Below the pieces are notes generated by a model. That model was not told the origin of the DNA. It ran no database searches and worked only from the letters and a program-made list of their open reading frames with translations. Made by a program: the position numbers and the translations under genes. A stretch of 64,000 nt of DNA from Lepas anatifera. Lineage: Eukaryota; Arthropoda; Thecostraca; Lepadidae. Where the stretch lies: positions 159,806-223,805 of the forward strand of contig JAOTON010000206.1 of NCBI GenBank assembly GCA_034440635.1. The letters run 5' to 3'. Shown piece by piece: positions 60,297 to 64,000 of the stretch; the first letter of the stretch is position 1; each line of letters starts with the position of its first letter.

Positions 60297-61850
60297 GTCC
60301 TCCTTCATAAAATCAGATATTTGAACCCGCTGACATACCCTCCAAAACATTTCTGAAGTGAGCCGATGCTGAGTTGAATGTTCAGATGGCTTCTCAGACC
60401 TGCTCAGGGGCACCGTGGGCCTTTCTGGGAGGCGTCAAAGGCGCTGCAAGTTCACAAATATCAGAACCTCAGGCCAAGAGGGATCCTCCCGTAACGCTTA
60501 ATTGTAAGTTCCGTTTTGGAGTGGAGCGGAGGCCCGTCGGCCACGCAGAAGAGCTCCGAACAGTAGATATAAGAAGTCTTAAATATTGCACAGGAGACTC
60601 TGAAGGGGGTGCAAGAGGCACTCGAAACCAGGGAAGGGTCCCTGGAGCTGTTCAGGATGTCTCTAACGGGATAGGTTAGATGGGTCAACAAATCAGGAAA
60701 GGAGGTCCTTGAGATTGTTATCATGACCCCAGAAACAAAACTTATCCCCCCGAAAATCCGGCTTTAGATTTGCCACTTAAGAAAACCCTCAAATTCAGGA
60801 GGCGCTCTCAAGTGGAAACCCCCACGAACTTGTCTTCCCCCGACCCTGGAACCCGTGGCACGGCCTTGACCCTAGTGGGAAATTATATTCGAGCGGAACG
60901 CTGGGCGCAGCGATAGTGTCGAATGCTCGGTGGGAGATCCACCCCCCTTTCTTCCCCGCCGTGGATCCGCCTATGGCATGTACCAAAGACTCGGGTACGT
61001 GACCTGTGCGTAGCAGTTTAATTAGGCCTTAGGAGAGCAGGCGGAAATTGAAAAGCAGCCTAATGTACTTAAACAGCGTTGGACCTGATCAACGCAGGAG
61101 CTCCAGCAGGCATAGAGTCTAATGGCCCATGCACACCTGGCAAAACCTTCCGAGAGTTCTGCTGGCCGACGCTACAAAAGCACGCAAGGAGGGAGTCGAC
61201 GCAAACTGTGGCAGATTCTCTCGCAGAGTCTGCCGAAATGTGAATGAGCCTGAAGTATGAACACTGGTAGAGATGAAAATAAGGAATGGAACCTTTTTAG
61301 CTGCTTGCACTTTCTAACTCAAGGAGAGGTTTCACCGCTCAGCAATGACGGTCGCGAAAATGGCGCAGCAAATTTGCCGCAGTTATTTTCCTATTTTCGG
61401 AGAACTGGCGGCTAAGGTAAATTTTTCACAATAGCGTGCAAAATCACTAAACTTGCAACTCGTTCTCTTTTAAATACGTGGTTAAGAATCACGATACCTT
61501 TACTTAAAGGTACGTTCGAGAGGGATTCCTCCACGCCCGAGTGACGTCACATGGGCGTGGAGGAATTCCTTCACCATTGAGCCGTGTGTTAAACTGCTGC
61601 TTATGGCAATTACCGCTTACGAATTTGTGAGAATACACGGTAATCAAGTTTATCCCAAATGCAATAAATAAGCATGTTATTTTCGCTTCGGGGACTCTTT
61701 TTGCAAAAATTTGAATATTTATTAATTTGATTTTCCCATGTTATATGCTACGAGGTGTGACGTCACATCCGGTAGTCTGCGCTTGCTGTTGGAGGGGCTG
61801 GTTAAGAATAACTTTCTGATCAGAACTTTGATGAATTATGGTAGAATGAA
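58413..61850. other. No gene seen
   Basis: Contains an AT run at about 60264-60292 and a partial GGCGGATCC-type element at about 60750-60977 (ends GTGGATCCGCCTATGGC). Open frames at 60374-60679 and 61119-61310 have no support. Confidence 0.45.
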
Positions 61851-61853
61851 CAA

Positions 61854-61899
61854 CTCTCTCTCTCTCTCTCGCTCTCTCTCTCTCTCGCTCTCGCTCTCG

Positions 61900-61942
<43 letters not shown>
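61854..61942 (+). repeat. (CT)n then (AT)n microsatellite
   Basis: CT dinucleotides with CG interruptions to 61920, then AT dinucleotides to 61942, directly abutting the GGCCCGTTTGC array. Confidence 0.95.
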
Positions 61943-61943
<1 letters not shown>

Positions 61944-61947
61944 GTTA

Positions 61948-62230
61948 CGGCCCGTATGGAAAACCGGCCCGTTTGCAAACGGGCCGGCCCATTTGTAAAC
62001 GGGCCAAATAGCCGGCCCGTATGCAAACGGGCCAGCAAATTAGCCCGTTTGCAAATGGGCCGGCCCGTATGCAAACGGGCCAGCGATCGTGGCCCGTTTG
62101 CAAAAGTCTGGCCCGTTTTGGATTTTCTGGTATCCTGGCCGGTTTGCAAACCGGCCGGCCCGTTTGCAAACTGGCCGGCCCGTTTGCAAATCGGCCGGCC
62201 CGTTTGCAAAATAAGCCGGCCCGTTTAAAA
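61948..62230. repeat. Tandem array of palindromic GGCCCGTTTGCAAACGGGCC units
   Basis: About ten copies of CCCGTTTGCAAAC or variants (GTATGCAAAC, GTTTGCAAACTGG), spaced 20-35 bp. The core unit is self-complementary, so the array reads almost the same on both strands. No gene. Confidence 0.9.
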
Positions 62231-63809
62231 CGGATTTGAGTAAAATGCATTCGCACGCAGGAGCTTTCTTGGCACGGGTTTACTGATCCAATTTCATGAA
62301 AAGTAGCTCCGAATCGCATCATGCCTGCTTTATGCCACCTCTGGACGCAAGGGCATTGAATAAATCCCGCCCACTCCACCTCCTGGGCATAACACGTGAC
62401 CCGACCTGACGCCGCAAGACCAAGCGTTGTTTACCCTCTTTTACCTGTGAAGTGCAGGGGGTTGGACCGGCTCGTCGCCTTGACATCTGCTGAATCTCTG
62501 GTAAGTGCTATGCATAGTTGCCTTCCTACGTTTAAGAATATTGCGTCATCCCTGGATTGAACCTTGATTATGAATGTAAAAGGCATAATAAATGCACTAT
62601 CTTCGATTTCAGGTTACTCTCTATTTCTGGTTTGGGGACAAGTCCATATCCAAATATTCATTTTTGAGTCATGGATTTAAGATTTAGATGAATATCCAGT
62701 GCCACCCATATGCATTTATAATATCTGGCCAGGAGAATTCCATTAGATGCTATGCCAGCGCCCTCCACCGTAGAAGGCGTAGGTAAGGCTGCCATCTTTT
62801 CTAGGTAAAAGAAATTAAACAGCTGAAATAAAATTCCAAATTAATTTTCCACTTCATGCTGCAGTCTACCTTCCTCTGCTGTATTGAATGCAACTTGGCT
62901 GCTTAAGGGCCCTTATAGCCAAATTATCCCAGGTAACATTACATCCACCTTTTGCTGAGTGCCGGAACAGCTTAGCTTCGGAACTGGATGAGCATTTGAA
63001 TCCAGGTCATTATCGAATGAATTGTATTCCATACATATTGAATGGATTTGGATGATAATCACTAACATGGTCTCTATGGCAAAATGAGATCCAGATTGGA
63101 TTCCCGATGGAGTACAAGTGTTTTTTCCTAGCACTATGGCACGGTCTGTGCTTAAGTGTTGGGAAATAGCGCTTCATGAGCTCGACGACTCCGCAATGTA
63201 TCCTGATCGGCGGTTCGATCAGATCGCATTTTGACCATAAAAACTAAGTTGTGTGCAAATCGATTGGGCCTAGTCTATCGGAGAAAGTCCGTTTTTTATT
63301 TTAATGAATCTAGATATTTTACATTTTCATGAATCTTTTTTATTTTCAATTAATTTATAAAATAAATGATTAAATTAAGTAAATATTATTTTCTCTGAAC
63401 ATGGCAAACATTGTAACGGCACTGAATTATATTTACATCCGTGAAATGCTTGCAATGCTTGAATATATTGCTGCTTGCTTGTAGAGCCTTAGTATTCAAG
63501 AATGATTGGTACCTACGGTTTCAGTTATAAAGGTAAATATGTCCAAGAAATAACTTTTGCTCCTTGTGTGACAAAAAGTAGTTTTAACGATGCTAAGAAT
63601 CTGGCTCAGCCACAGGTAAAGGCCATCTCTGAACTCTATCATTCTCTAACCTCTGATCGGTTTGGTTTTCGATTGTTGAATACTATGAAACATTTTCCTG
63701 TAAAGTGAATGCGGTCATATTATTTCCAATGTGCTGGTTGACCTAAACCTCGTCTCGTGCCCATTCTCTTGCTTCATTAAGTTACCAACTATGACTGTCA
63801 TCAGGAACT
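62231..63809. other. No gene seen
   Basis: An open frame at 63502-63708 (MIGTYGFSYKGKYVQEITFA...) preceded by a tag-like TTGTAGAG is unrecognised. Nothing else supported. Confidence 0.4.
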
Positions 63810-64000
63810 ATGTCGCAAGAGGAGTTCTATGCGAAATTTGTTGCTGCGAAAGCTGAGAAAGCAACGAATACGCAGTCGGTGCCGAAGGCCAGTTATGACG
63901 AGATCGTCAAAGACTTAGGGACATTAAGGCTCATGGAAAGCCGTACTTAGCGAGACACTACCCACGGTTCAAAAAGTATGATTTAATCACAAATTGCAGG
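63810..64000 (+). pseudogene. 5' part of a possible transposon-derived CDS with a frameshift, cut by the window edge
   Basis: ATG at 63810 opens MSQEEFYAKFVAAKAEKATN and SYDEIVKDL, then meets a TAG at 63948. One frame over, from about 63920, it continues DIKAHGKPYLARHYPRFKKY and DLITNCR to the window end, which looks like the true continuation. The pattern (Y.EIV..L..IK....-R...Y...KKYxLI) reminds me of the N-terminus of integrase-derived, KRAB-A-domain-protein-2-like genes in invertebrates, recalled without a search. It may be an inactive transposon copy. Confidence 0.35.

Overview
The window looks like intron-rich, repeat-rich genomic DNA from a marine invertebrate animal. I cannot name the species. 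The evidence is spliceosomal GT-AG introns of 1-13 kb, LINE and Penelope-like retroelement fragments, tRNA-derived SINE-like units, several families of terminal-inverted-repeat (TIR) transposons, long microsatellites and minisatellites, and one clear metazoan gene.

The one confident gene is on the minus strand. It is a peripherin-2/ROM1-type tetraspanin whose exons I mapped by homology, splice sites and phase: exon 1 56071-56155 (ATG), exon 2 53306-53492, exon 3 49511-49745, exon 4 35993-36132, exon 5 34101-34858, exon 6 33389-33532, and a probable last exon 7 at 24559-25113. All junction phases agree except inside exon 5. There a net one-base frame change separates the last large-loop cysteine from transmembrane segment 4. 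The protein would have about 700 residues, roughly twice vertebrate peripherin-2 from general knowledge. The extra length is a very basic insertion of about 170 residues in the large extracellular loop, with furin-like sites, and an acidic/glycine/lysine-rich tail.

Layout: 1-8.3 kb is non-coding with TTAA-ended and GGCGGATCC-type miniature elements and a 58-bp tandem repeat. 8.3-11 kb is a 35-bp minisatellite. 11-24.5 kb is non-coding, with TTAA-ended TGACCT-rich elements, other MITEs and a 29-bp minisatellite at 22.5-23.1 kb. 24.5-56.2 kb is the peripherin-like gene. Its intron 6 holds a degenerate LINE, a 3-kb palindromic hAT-like element and a Penelope-like element. Its intron 3 holds a second hAT-like long-TIR element, a Penelope fragment, and a nested stack: a TTAA-ended element split by two SINE copies, one of which is split by a 3.4-kb CACTA-like element carrying an exon-like segment. 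56.2-64 kb is mostly non-coding, with one more TTAA-ended element, a palindromic GGCCCGTTTGC array, and the 5' end of a possible broken CDS at the right edge.

The observation that most deserves follow-up is the pair of hAT-like elements at 28590-31626 and 39851-42158. They share TAGGGTGG termini and 8-bp near-perfect target duplications, and both contain pieces of the same uncharacterised protein family (shared ELPTLR motif). The first is an almost complete inverted duplication lying in an intron of an expressed-looking gene.
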